NCBI GenBank assembly: GCA_001552515.1
Contig: BCRI01000079.1
Span: forward strand, 1 to 33,915
Source of the DNA: Sphaerimonospora mesophila NBRC 14179 = JCM 3151
GTDB taxonomy: Bacteria > Actinomycetota > Actinomycetes > Streptosporangiales > Streptosporangiaceae
Direction: 5' to 3'
DNA length: 33,915 bases
The notes under the pieces: model-generated
The model's input: the letters and a program-made list of their open reading frames with translations, nothing else
What the model was told of the DNA's origin: nothing
Database searches by the model: none
Part shown: piece by piece, positions 26,819 through 33,915 of the stretch
How the letters are laid out: every line of letters starts with the position of its first letter
Position numbering within the stretch: position 1 is the stretch's first letter
Program-made: the position numbers and the translations under genes

Positions 26819-28447
26819 TCAGGCGGGTCGGGAGACCGCCGCGAGGATGTCGGGGATGCGCCGGTAGCCGATCGAGGCGGCGAGGCGACGCCCTCCCCAG
26901 GCCACCGCCAGGCCGTACGGCACGGCCACGGCGGCCCATGCGGTGAACCCGAACAGGGGCGGCACGATGATGGGCAGCCCCACGACGCAGGTGCCGGTCA
27001 TCGCGGCGAAGGTGGCGGCGAACGCCTGCCCGCCCTGCCCCGGCGCCGCCCCGGTGAAGGCGTTGAGGCGCTCGGGATAGGTGTACGGGATCAGCACGCT
27101 GACCACCGCGCCCACACCGAGCGTGACGCCCAGCAGGCCCCATGCCGTGGCCGTGGTGGCGACCACGAGCCCGGGGTCGTCCGTCGTCACGGCCGCGAGG
27201 ACGGACAGCGCCGTCAGCAGCGGCACCGCGATGATCGCGTGGGCGAGATGCCGGCCGGCGAGGTCCGTACGCACGTCGCGTTCCGTGGCGAAGGCCACGG
27301 CGTTCATCCACAGCGACCGCCCGTCGATGCCGAACGCGTTGGCCGCCTGGAAGCCCATCATGATCGCGGCCAGGCAGACGGGCCCGATCACGAGCGCCGG
27401 GCCGTCGTAGTCGCCCTGGCCGCGCATGGAGAACATCAGGATGCCGCTCACCACCACGGCCGTGAACCAGTTGATCCGCCCGCGCGGCTCCCTCCTGGCG
27501 TACTTGAGCTCCTTGGCGACGACCGCGCCGAGCATGCCGCCCGGCAGGAAGGCGGCCACTCGCGAGCGCCGTACGGCTCCGCCGCCCCGGTTGGAGGAGT
27601 CGGGCATGACGAGGGCCCGGCGCAGGGCCACGATCCACAGCCAGGCGAGCGCCACGACGACCAGTGCGAGCACGACGATCTCCGCGACGCCGGCGAGCCC
27701 GCCGTCGGCGATCGCGTGCGCGGCCAGGCCGGGCGGCGACCAGCGCAGCACCCCCGCCGTGACCGCGAGCAGCTCCAGCGGGTCTCCCGGGAGCCCCCGG
27801 TTGAGGATCAGGCTGGGGATCTGGGTGAGGACGAGAATGAAGACGACACCGACCGCGAGCACGTCACGGCCCCGGCGGCTGCGCAGCGCGCCGGACAGCG
27901 CGGTCGTGACGGCACGGGAGACCACCAGGCAGAAGGCGAACTGCAGCAGCACGGCGGGCAGGCCGATCAGCACCCCGCCGGGGCCCGAGGCCATCGCCAC
28001 GACGCCGCCGCCCAGCATGACCAGCGACGCGACCGGCCAGGGACCGGTCGCCGAGGCCGCGAACATGCCGACGGCGAACTGCCGGGTCGTCAGCGGGAAG
28101 AGCGTCAGCCGGGCCGGGTCGAGGGTCTCGTCCAGGCCGAAGGCCATCAGCGGCACGAAGATCCAGGAGATCGCGACCAGCGTGAACATCACGATGCCGA
28201 CGTCCTGCGCGACGTCGGCCGGCGCCAGCCGGAGCAGCGCGAACAGCACGAATCCCAGGACGGCGACGACGCCGGCGGCGAGGCAGGAGAAGACGAAGCC
28301 GAGTTGCTTGGCGACGTCTCCCCTCAGGTTGCCGCGGATCAGGCGCAGCTTGAGCCGTACGAACAGCGCCGCCGTCGCGCGCGTCCCCATCGCGGCCGCG
28401 TCCCTCGCGGGCGTCACGGGCGTCGCGGGCGTCAGATCCGGCGTCAC
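26819..28447 (-). CDS. ABC-2 type transporter permease
   Basis: A 542-residue membrane protein with about 10-12 hydrophobic helices (for example AAGVVAVLGFVLFALLRL, GIVMFTLVAISWIFVPLMAF, IVVLALVVVALAWLWIVAL) and a central basic loop (SSNRGGGAVRRSRVAAFLPG). The end TYPERLNAFTGAAPGQGGQAF with the following helices is typical of actinobacterial ABC-2 exporters of unknown substrate. GTG 28447 overlaps the ATPase stop (GTGA); ATG 28390 is an alternative. The frame is open for another 2.6 kb upstream, which is only a shadow of other genes. Confidence 0.85.
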   Translation of the reverse strand: MTPDLTPATPVTPARDAAAMGTRATAALFVRLKLRLIRGNLRGDVAKQLGFVFSCLAAGVVAVLGFVLFALLRLAPADVAQDVGIVMFTLVAISWIFVPLMAFGLDETLDPARLTLFPLTTRQFAVGMFAASATGPWPVASLVMLGGGVVAMASGPGGVLIGLPAVLLQFAFCLVVSRAVTTALSGALRSRRGRDVLAVGVVFILVLTQIPSLILNRGLPGDPLELLAVTAGVLRWSPPGLAAHAIADGGLAGVAEIVVLALVVVALAWLWIVALRRALVMPDSSNRGGGAVRRSRVAAFLPGGMLGAVVAKELKYARREPRGRINWFTAVVVSGILMFSMRGQGDYDGPALVIGPVCLAAIMMGFQAANAFGIDGRSLWMNAVAFATERDVRTDLAGRHLAHAIIAVPLLTALSVLAAVTTDDPGLVVATTATAWGLLGVTLGVGAVVSVLIPYTYPERLNAFTGAAPGQGGQAFAATFAAMTGTCVVGLPIIVPPLFGFTAWAAVAVPYGLAVAWGGRRLAASIGYRRIPDILAAVSRPA

Positions 28448-29226
28448 GTCGTGTCCCCGGTCGCCGCGGTGGCCGAGCCGAGCCAGGACAGGCCGCCCTC
28501 GCCGCTGCCGCGGGCGCCGACGAGATCGAGGAACGCCTCGTTGAGCGTGCGCTCGCCGCGTACGTCGTCGAGCGGGCCCTGGGCCACGATCCGGCCGCGG
28601 TCCATCACCGAGACCCAGTCGCAGAGCCGCTCGACCAGGTCCATCACATGACTGGAGAAGACCACGGTCGATCCCGAGGCGGTGAACCTGCGCAGCACCT
28701 CGGTCAAGGTGTTCGCCGACACCGGGTCCACGCCCTCGAACGGCTCGTCGAGGAACAGCACACCCGGATTGTGCAGCAGCGCCGCGGCCAGGCCGATCTT
28801 CTTCCGCATGCCGGTGGAGTAGTCGACCACCAGCTTGTCCTGTGATTCGACGAGATCCATGATCCGTAAGAGCTCGTCGGCACGCCGGCCGACCTCGTCG
28901 ACCGGGATGCCCCGCAGCTGACCGCTGTAGAGCAGCAGTTCCCGGCCGGAGAGCCGCTCGAACAGCCGGAGCCCCTCGGGCAGCACGCCGATGCGCGCCT
29001 TGACGTTGACGGGATCGGCCCAGACGTTGTGGCCGTCGATCTCGATGAGGCCGCCGTCGGGGCGCAGCAGACCGGTGATCATACTGAGCGTCGTGGTCTT
29101 GCCTGCGCCGTTCGGACCGACGAGGCCGGCGAAGCTGCCCCTCGGCACGACCAGGTCGATCCCGGCCACCGCGACCTGCTGCCCGAACCGCTTGAACAAT
29201 CCCTGTGTCCGCACCGCTTCCGTCAT
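28444..29226 (-). CDS. ABC transporter ATP-binding protein
   Basis: A 260-residue ATPase partner of the permease that follows. Seen: Walker A GPNGAGKTT, Q-loop region GVLPEGLRLFERLSG, signature YSTGMRKKI, Walker B VLFLDEPFEGVDP, H-loop SSH. This resembles the EcsA/ABC-2 group, exporters or membrane-integrity transporters. ATG 29226 has a GGGTGG stretch upstream. The pair is divergent from the carboxylase operon. Confidence 0.92.
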   Translation of the reverse strand: MTEAVRTQGLFKRFGQQVAVAGIDLVVPRGSFAGLVGPNGAGKTTTLSMITGLLRPDGGLIEIDGHNVWADPVNVKARIGVLPEGLRLFERLSGRELLLYSGQLRGIPVDEVGRRADELLRIMDLVESQDKLVVDYSTGMRKKIGLAAALLHNPGVLFLDEPFEGVDPVSANTLTEVLRRFTASGSTVVFSSHVMDLVERLCDWVSVMDRGRIVAQGPLDDVRGERTLNEAFLDLVGARGSGEGGLSWLGSATAATGDTT

Positions 29227-29338
29227 GCGCCCACCCTGCCAGATCCCCTCGTTGTACCGTTCCTGCCGTCCTGCCGTCCGGGCAACGAACGGCGGCCGAG
29301 CCGGGGTTCCGTACGGTTTCCGCCCTGCCGTTCCCGAT

Positions 29339-29354
29339 GTCGCCCCGGGGCGAC
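29339..29354. promoter_or_regulatory. 16-bp perfect palindrome in the carboxylase promoter region
   Basis: GTCGCCCCGGGGCGAC is a perfect palindrome 8 bp upstream of the proposed -35 of the carboxylase operon and within the divergent gap shared with the ABC genes. It could be an operator for either side, or a hairpin. Confidence 0.45.
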
Positions 29355-29361
29355 CCCGGCG

Positions 29362-29389
29362 TGGACCACGGTGAGCGCCTGGTTAACCT
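29362..29389 (+). promoter_or_regulatory. Promoter for leader ORF and carboxylase operon
   Basis: TGGACC (29362-29367), a 16-bp spacer and TAACCT (29384-29389) precede the ATG at 29397 by 7 nt, so transcription would start at that ATG and give a leaderless message. Confidence 0.5.
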
Positions 29390-29396
29390 GTCCGAC

Positions 29397-29462
29397 ATGA
29401 GTGCGGAGCGAACCCGGCCCGTCGTACGAAGCGGACCACGGGGAACGGTGATCGGCCGATGA
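29397..29462 (+). CDS. Possible 21-residue leader peptide before the carboxylase beta gene
   Basis: This short frame starts with the ATG placed 7 nt after TAACCT and ends in a TGA that overlaps the carboxylase ATG (ATGA at 29459-29462). It begins MSAERTRP and ends TVIGR. The carboxylase has no good ribosome site of its own, so translation of the leader could bring ribosomes to the next start. The peptide is Arg-rich (5 of 21). Too short for homology, so it is supported only by position and the start/stop overlap. Its first four residues equal those of the carboxylase. Confidence 0.45.
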   Translation: MSAERTRPVVRSGPRGTVIGR

Positions 29463-31048
29463 GCGCCGAGAATCCCCAGGAGATCGACATCCACACGACC
29501 GCCGGCAAGATCGCCGACCTGGAGCGACGCAAGCACGAGGCGGCCCACGCCGGCTCCCGGCGGGCGGTGGAGAAGCAGCACGCCAAGGGCAAGATGACGG
29601 CCAGGGAGCGGCTGCTGGCCTTCCTCGACGAGGGTTCGTTCGTCGAGTTCGACGAGCTCGCCAGACACCGTTCGACGAGCTTCGGACTCGATCGCGAGCG
29701 CCCGTACGGCGACGGCGTCGTGACCGGGCACGGCACGGTGGACGGCCGCCCGGTCGCGGTGTTCGCGCAGGACTTCACGGTCTTCGGCGGCTCCCTGGGC
29801 GAGGTCTTCGGCGAGAAGATCGTCAAGGTCATGGACCACGCACTGAAGACCGGCTGCCCGGTCGTCGGCATCAACGACTCCGGCGGCGCGCGGATCCAGG
29901 AGGGCGTGGTCTCCCTGGGCCTCTACGCGGAGATCTTCAAGCGCAACGTGCACGCCTCCGGGGTGATCCCGCAGATCTCGATGATCATGGGTCCGTGCGC
30001 GGGCGGCGCCGTGTACTCCCCCGCGCTGACCGACTTCGTCCTGATGGTTCAGGAGAAGTCGCACATGTTCATCACCGGGCCGGATGTCATCAAGACCGTC
30101 ACCGGTGAGGAGGTGACGTTCGAGGAACTGGGCGGCGCGCGCACCCACGGCTCGAAGTCCGGCGTGGCGCACTACGAGGCGACCGACGAGAAGGACTGCC
30201 TGGAGTTCGCCCGGGCGCTGCTGTCCTACCTGCCGTCCAACAACATGGACGAGGCGCCGGTCTTCGAGGTGGACGCGCCGCTGGAGACCACCGACACCGA
30301 CCTCGAACTCGACACGCTCATCCCCGACTCGGCCAACCAGCCGTACGACATGCACCAGGTCATCGAGCACGTGCTGGACGACGAGGAGTTCCTGGAGGTC
30401 CACGCGGGCTTCGCGCCGAACATCGTGGTCGGCTTCGGCCGCGTCGAGGGCCGATCCGTGGGCGTGGTGGCCAACCAGCCGATGAGCTTCGCCGGCACGC
30501 TCGACATCGCCGCCTCGGAGAAGGCCGCCCGATTCGTCCGCACGTGTGATGCCTTCAACATTCCGGTGCTGACGTTCGTCGACGTGCCGGGCTTCCTCCC
30601 GGGCACCGACCAGGAGTGGAACGGCATCATCCGCCGGGGGGCCAAGCTCCTGTTCGCCTACGCCGAGGCCACCGTGCCCCTGGTGACCGTCATCACCAGG
30701 AAGGCGTACGGCGGGGCCTATGACGTCATGGGCTCCAAGCACCTCGGCGCCGACATCAACCTGGCCTGGCCGACGGCCCAGATCGCCGTGATGGGCGCCC
30801 AGGGCGCGGTCAACATCCTCTACCGGCGGGAACTCGCCGAGGCCGACGACGCCGAGGCGGCACGCGGCCGGTTCATCACGGAGTACGAGGAGAGGCTGGC
30901 CAACCCCTACCTCGCCGCCGAGCGCGGCTACGTGGACGCGGTCATCCGGCCCTCGGAGACCCGGGTCCAGATCATCCGCGCGCTGCGCGCCCTCCGCCAC
31001 AAGCGGGCCGCGCTGCCCCCGAAGAAGCACGGGAACATCCCGCTGTGA
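29459..31048 (+). CDS. Acyl-CoA carboxylase beta subunit (propionyl-CoA type)
   Basis: Carboxyltransferase subunit that moves CO2 from carboxybiotin on the alpha subunit to an acyl-CoA, most likely propionyl-CoA, to give methylmalonyl-CoA for anaplerosis or for lipid/polyketide synthesis. 529 residues, normal for PccB/AccD5. Seen: two crotonase-like halves with [15 protein letters not shown] and [14 protein letters not shown] (acyl-CoA oxyanion site), and [32 protein letters not shown] with [14 protein letters not shown] (biotin side). In homologues the Asp after AYGGAY is linked to propionyl-CoA preference, and it is present. The epsilon subunit gene follows with a 4-nt overlap. No alpha subunit gene is in the window. 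Confidence 0.95.
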   Translation: MSAENPQEIDIHTTAGKIADLERRKHEAAHAGSRRAVEKQHAKGKMTARERLLAFLDEGSFVEFDELARHRSTSFGLDRERPYGDGVVTGHGTVDGRPVAVFAQDFTVFGGSLGEVFGEKIVKVMDHALKTGCPVVGINDSGGARIQEGVVSLGLYAEIFKRNVHASGVIPQISMIMGPCAGGAVYSPALTDFVLMVQEKSHMFITGPDVIKTVTGEEVTFEELGGARTHGSKSGVAHYEATDEKDCLEFARALLSYLPSNNMDEAPVFEVDAPLETTDTDLELDTLIPDSANQPYDMHQVIEHVLDDEEFLEVHAGFAPNIVVGFGRVEGRSVGVVANQPMSFAGTLDIAASEKAARFVRTCDAFNIPVLTFVDVPGFLPGTDQEWNGIIRRGAKLLFAYAEATVPLVTVITRKAYGGAYDVMGSKHLGADINLAWPTAQIAVMGAQGAVNILYRRELAEADDAEAARGRFITEYEERLANPYLAAERGYVDAVIRPSETRVQIIRALRALRHKRAALPPKKHGNIPL

Positions 31049-31335
31049 CCGGCGGTACGGACACGACCACGACACCGGAGGTGGCCATGGCTCCAGAAAC
31101 GACGGCGGTTTCTTCGAAGGCGGCGGAAGAGCCGGTCGTGAAGATCGTGCGCGGCGCGGCGACCCCCGAGGAGATCGCCGCGCTCGTTGCCGTGCTCACC
31201 GCGCTGCCGGAATCCCGCCCCGCGGCGAGAGCCGTACCGGAATCCGGAAACTGGCGGAAATCGGCATACCGGACGAGAGGCCCGCTGCCACATGGGCCCG
31301 GCGCCTGGCGGCGGGCCTTCTTCCCCGGCGTCTAG
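31045..31335 (+). CDS. Acyl-CoA carboxylase epsilon subunit
   Basis: A 96-residue small subunit found in actinobacterial acyl-CoA carboxylases, which holds the alpha and beta subunits together and raises activity. Seen: an acidic, Thr/Ala-rich disordered start, then the core [22 protein letters not shown] and the C-terminal Trp segment ([11 protein letters not shown]). Its GTG overlaps the beta stop (GTGA), so they are coupled. This presence supports an actinobacterial PCC/ACC complex. Confidence 0.9.
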   Translation: MTGGTDTTTTPEVAMAPETTAVSSKAAEEPVVKIVRGAATPEEIAALVAVLTALPESRPAARAVPESGNWRKSAYRTRGPLPHGPGAWRRAFFPGV

Positions 31336-31340
31336 ACGGC

Positions 31341-31374
31341 TCCGCCGCAAGCACGGTGCGATTACATCGGCGGA
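31341..31374 (+). terminator. Terminator-like hairpin after the carboxylase operon
   Basis: TCCGCCG at 31341-31347 pairs with CGGCGGA at 31368-31374; the 20-nt loop has a smaller GCA-CGG-TGC stem. It starts 6 bp after the epsilon stop. No U tract. Confidence 0.45.
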
Positions 31375-31390
31375 ACGGGGTGTCAACTGG

Positions 31391-31432
31391 CCCAAGAGTT
31401 GGGACTATCTAGAAAGTGGGGGAATGATAGTC
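31391..31432. promoter_or_regulatory. Stacked inverted repeats before the NYN-domain gene
   Basis: CCCAA-GAG-TTGGG (31391-31403) is followed directly by GACTATC (31403-31409) and its complement GATAGTC (31426-31432) with 16 bp between. They are 37-78 bp before the ATG at 31469, in an A/T-richer patch that should hold the promoter, so they are candidate operators. The regulator is unknown. Confidence 0.45.
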
Positions 31433-31468
31433 AGCCCGATCATCTAGTGACGAGTCCTGGAGGACACC

Positions 31469-32407
31469 ATGGCCATCCCGGACTTCAGCACACATGGCAT
31501 TGCCGCAAAGTATGCCGTTCTTGTTGATGTTGGTTACCTATACGCGGCTGCCGGCGAAGTTCTGTTAGGCGCGAAGGAGCGCAAGGAGTACCGCATCGCG
31601 GCGGACGAGTTGATCCAGGCGCTCCAGAAGCACGCACTTGAGCGCATCCCCGGTGGCGAGTTGCTCCGGGTCTACTGGTACGACGCCGCTCGTGATCGTG
31701 TGCCCACCGTGGACCAGCGTGTGATCGCACAGCTTCCCTGGGTGAAGGTGCGGCTCGGCAACCTGAACGCCAGGGGCCAGCAGAAGGGTGTGGACGCGCA
31801 GATCCGCAGCGATTTGGAGGCACTGGCCCGGCACCACGCGGTCAGCGACGCCGTGTTGATCGCCGGGGATGAGGACATGGTCCCGGCCGTGGAGGCCGCC
31901 CAGGCGTACGGCGTGCGCATCCATCTTTGGGGGGTCGAGCCGCCGTTCGGCACGAACCAGGCCGAGCGGCTCGTGTGGGAGTCCGACACCGTTGAGATCC
32001 TGAGTGCCGAGTTTCTGCGTCCGTATTTCACTCGTGCGCCCGTTCCTGTTCCGGTGCCGCCCACTCCGTCGCCCGCCCAGGTGTTCGCGGGCCGTACGGT
32101 CAAACCCGTGCCGAAGGCACCGGTCGGCCAGGTCGCCAAGCTCGGTCCGGGGCGTCCACGGGTGGAGGAGGTGGGCGAGCACGTCGCACAGAAGTGGATC
32201 CTCACCCGGGGGCGCGACAACATCCGAGATCTACTGCCCGGCCCCATCCTGCCCACGGTCATCGACACCGAGTTGCTGATCGAGGCGGAGAAGGAGCTGG
32301 GCCATTCACTGCGGCCCTATCCGGAGGCGCGGGTCTGGCTGCGCGACGGCTTCTGGGCCAGGGTCTATCGGGAGTTCGATCTCGGGGTGGGCATATCGAG
32401 CAAGTGA
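31469..32407 (+). CDS. NYN-domain (PIN-like) nuclease, LabA/DUF88 type
   Basis: A 312-residue protein. Residues about 14-190 form a NYN domain, a PIN-like RNase fold: D20 in YAVLVDVGYLYAAAG, D109 and D115 in KGVDAQIRSDLEAL, and D134/D136 in VLIAGDEDMVPAVEAAQAYG. These acids would bind a metal for RNA cleavage. A Pro/Val-rich linker (about 190-225) leads to a C-terminal helical domain of about 75 residues (VAQKWILTRGRDNIRDLLPGPILPTVIDTEL) that may bind RNA; I do not recognise it firmly. Start ATG 31469 has GGAGG 5 nt upstream. Its target is unknown and it stands alone. Confidence 0.85.
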   Translation: MAIPDFSTHGIAAKYAVLVDVGYLYAAAGEVLLGAKERKEYRIAADELIQALQKHALERIPGGELLRVYWYDAARDRVPTVDQRVIAQLPWVKVRLGNLNARGQQKGVDAQIRSDLEALARHHAVSDAVLIAGDEDMVPAVEAAQAYGVRIHLWGVEPPFGTNQAERLVWESDTVEILSAEFLRPYFTRAPVPVPVPPTPSPAQVFAGRTVKPVPKAPVGQVAKLGPGRPRVEEVGEHVAQKWILTRGRDNIRDLLPGPILPTVIDTELLIEAEKELGHSLRPYPEARVWLRDGFWARVYREFDLGVGISSK

Positions 32408-32459
32408 CGCCGGCAGGGGGCGGGGGCATGATCCGACGGCGGGGGCGGCGGCACGGTGG

Positions 32460-32514
32460 TGAGCACGATATGAGCACGATGTGGTCCGATTCATGAGCAC
32501 GGTGTGGTCCGATT
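32460..32514. repeat. Direct repeats in the ada-alkA promoter region
   Basis: Two 22-bp copies starting ATGAGCACG and ending GTGGTCCGATT lie at 32470-32491 and 32493-32514 (21 of 22 equal, 23-bp step). A third partial copy, TGAGCACGAT, is at 32460-32469. They lie just upstream of the fusion gene at 32557 and could bind a regulator or Ada itself. Confidence 0.6.
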
Positions 32515-32543
32515 TCCGCCAGTCCGAGCCCGTGGTCTGCGCA

Positions 32544-32549
32544 TAACGT
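32544..32549 (+). promoter_or_regulatory. Possible -10 hexamer for leaderless ada-alkA
   Basis: TAACGT is 7 nt before the GTG at 32557 and no ribosome site is present. The -35 region is not clear. Confidence 0.4.
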
Positions 32550-32556
32550 CGAACGC

Positions 32557-33915
32557 GTGACCACACGACAGCTCGACTTCGACACGTGCTACCTGGCGGT
32601 GTCCGCACGCGATCCCCGGTTCGACGGGCGCTTCTACACGGCTGTCACCTCGACGGGCATCTACTGCCGTCCGATCTGCCCGGCCCGCACTCCAGCACGC
32701 AAGAACGTGCGGTTCTTCCGGCACGCCGCCGCGGCGGAGGCGGCCGGCTTCCGGCCGTGCCGGCGCTGCCGCCCGGAGTTGAGCCCGGGTGACCCCGGGT
32801 GGAACGTACGCGCCGACCTGGTGGGGCGGGCGCTCCGCCTGATCGACGACGGCGTGGCCGACGACCAGGGCGTCGCCGGTCTGGCCCGGCGGCTGCACGT
32901 GACCGAGCGGCACCTGCACCGGCTGTTCGTCACCGAGATCGGGACCGGGCCGCTCGCCGTCGCCCGGACCAGGCGGCTGCTGCTCGCCAAGCAACTCCTC
33001 ACCGAAACGTCCCTGCCCATCACCGATGTGGCGTTCGCCGCCGGGTTCGGCAGCGTCCGGCAGTTCAACGCCGCGATGAAGGAGTCGTACGGCTTCGCCC
33101 CCGGCGAGCTCAGAAACGGCCAGATCGGGACCGACGCCGCCGTCGCCGTCGCCCGGCGCGGGCACGCCGTGCCGGAGCCGGACGAGCAGCCGCACTCGGC
33201 GGAGTCGGGGCACTCCTCTGCCGCCACCGGGCTGACGCTCCGGCTCGGCCACCGCATGCCGTACGACGCGCGGTCCATGCTGCGCTTTCTCGCCGCCCGT
33301 GCGATCCCCGGCCTCGAGAGCGTCACCTGGTCCGGCCCGGAGACCGCGGCGAACGGGACGGCACCGGCCGAGGTGGCGAGCTACTCCCGGGCGATCCCCG
33401 GCGGATCACTCACGCTCGTGCCCGCGGCGGATCACATCAAGCTGATCGTGCACGCCGACGACACACGGCACCTCGCCAAGATCGTGTCACGCTGCCGCCG
33501 GCTGCTCGACCTGGACGCCGACCCGGAGGCGGTCGCTGCCGTCCTCGGTCCGACGGCGCTGGGCCCGCTGATCGCACAGCGCCCGGGGCTGCGGGTGCCG
33601 GGCGCGTTCGACGGGTTCGAGCTGGCGGTGCGGGCCGTCGTCGGCCAGCAGATCTCGGTGGCCGGTGCCCGCACGATCCTGGGCCGCGTCGCCGTACGGG
33701 CGGGGACCCCGGGCGGCCCGGCCGGTTCGGTGCTCTTCCCCTCGGCCGGGCGGCTGGCCGAGACCGACCTCACCGGGCTGGGCCTCACCACCCGTCGCAT
33801 CGCGACGTTGCGCACACTGGCCGAGGCCGTCGCAGCCGGGGAGATCGACCTCGACGGCGCCCAGGATCCCGCGGAGGCCGTGGCCCGGCTGCTGCGGATC
33901 CCCGGCATCGGACCG
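32557..33915 (+). CDS. Ada-AlkA fusion: methylphosphotriester-sensing regulator and 3-methyladenine DNA glycosylase (3' end outside window)
   Basis: A continuous frame of 453 codons that leaves the window without a stop. Residues 1-75: the Ada N-terminal zinc domain with C37, C41, C68 and C71, one off from the E. coli Ada zinc cysteines; the first is the methyl acceptor from DNA phosphotriesters. Residues about 85-185: AraC-type double helix-turn-helix (VAGLARRLHVTERHLHRLF, PITDVAFAAGFGSVRQFNAAMKESYG). From about 225: AlkA N-terminal domain, then the HhH-GPD glycosylase (FDGFELAVRAVVGQQISVAGA), cut at the hairpin IPGIGP, so the catalytic Asp is beyond the edge. It lacks the methyl-guanine transferase part of E. 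coli Ada. It both senses and repairs alkylation damage and probably controls its own gene. Start GTG chosen by the Ada N-terminus. Confidence 0.92.
   Translation, partial: MTTRQLDFDTCYLAVSARDPRFDGRFYTAVTSTGIYCRPICPARTPARKNVRFFRHAAAAEAAGFRPCRRCRPELSPGDPGWNVRADLVGRALRLIDDGVADDQGVAGLARRLHVTERHLHRLFVTEIGTGPLAVARTRRLLLAKQLLTETSLPITDVAFAAGFGSVRQFNAAMKESYGFAPGELRNGQIGTDAAVAVARRGHAVPEPDEQPHSAESGHSSAATGLTLRLGHRMPYDARSMLRFLAARAIPGLESVTWSGPETAANGTAPAEVASYSRAIPGGSLTLVPAADHIKLIVHADDTRHLAKIVSRCRRLLDLDADPEAVAAVLGPTALGPLIAQRPGLRVPGAFDGFELAVRAVVGQQISVAGARTILGRVAVRAGTPGGPAGSVLFPSAGRLAETDLTGLGLTTRRIATLRTLAEAVAAGEIDLDGAQDPAEAVARLLRIPGIGP

Noticed and set aside
26819-31075. A single 1418-codon frame on the minus strand
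   Set aside because: Only the last 542 codons (26819-28447) encode a membrane protein; the rest runs antisense to the carboxylase gene or out of frame with the ATPase gene.

Overview
The window reads as chromosomal DNA of a high-GC actinomycete. Support: strong G/C bias at third codon positions, GTG and TTG starts, SD-poor starts with TANNNT hexamers 6-8 nt upstream (leaderless style), IdeR/DtxR-type iron boxes, an acyl-CoA carboxylase epsilon subunit gene and a PurE/PurK/GtrA/two-component neighbourhood. A member of the Streptosporangiales is my best guess; this is inference from gene content and was not searched.

Layout. 1-1578: right part of an IS1380-family insertion sequence; its left end lies outside the window. 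1930-4079: two A/T-richer genes encoding PD-(D/E)XK nucleases (NucS-like and Mrr-like), probably a horizontally acquired modification-dependent restriction pair. 4174-9804: core metabolism (acyl-CoA dehydrogenase, UDP-glucose 6-dehydrogenase, purE-purK, a GtrA-like membrane protein). 9819-13974: a two-component system, the iron-storage pair bfd-bfr under two IdeR-type boxes, and a class III nucleotide cyclase. 14214-18248: a PH-domain membrane protein, then a TetR-controlled ABC exporter operon with tandem operators. 18270-23677: biotin ligase, three glycosyltransferases (two heptosyltransferase-like GT9 and one GT4) and FdhD. 24030-29226: PEP carboxylase and a two-gene ABC-2 transporter. 29397-31335: a possible leader peptide plus acyl-CoA carboxylase beta and epsilon subunits. 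31469 to the end: a NYN-domain nuclease and an Ada-AlkA fusion cut by the window edge.

How the genes connect: biotin ligase (18270-19097) would biotinylate the alpha subunit that partners the carboxylase at 29459-31335. Propionyl-CoA carboxylase, acyl-CoA dehydrogenase and PEP carboxylase all bear on acyl-CoA breakdown and anaplerosis. Bfd reduces bacterioferritin to release iron and the pair has its own iron-responsive control region.

The most unusual feature is not a gene. Two noncoding intergenic regions (6938-7172 and 23719-23962), each between convergently transcribed genes, carry the same mirror-symmetric array: a 21-bp box repeated at exactly 53-bp steps, with a second conserved heptamer (TGACCTG) at a fixed offset in each 32-bp spacer, pointing inward to a central palindrome. 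The period is exact in every step of both arrays although most spacer sequence differs. I do not recognise this element from any named family.
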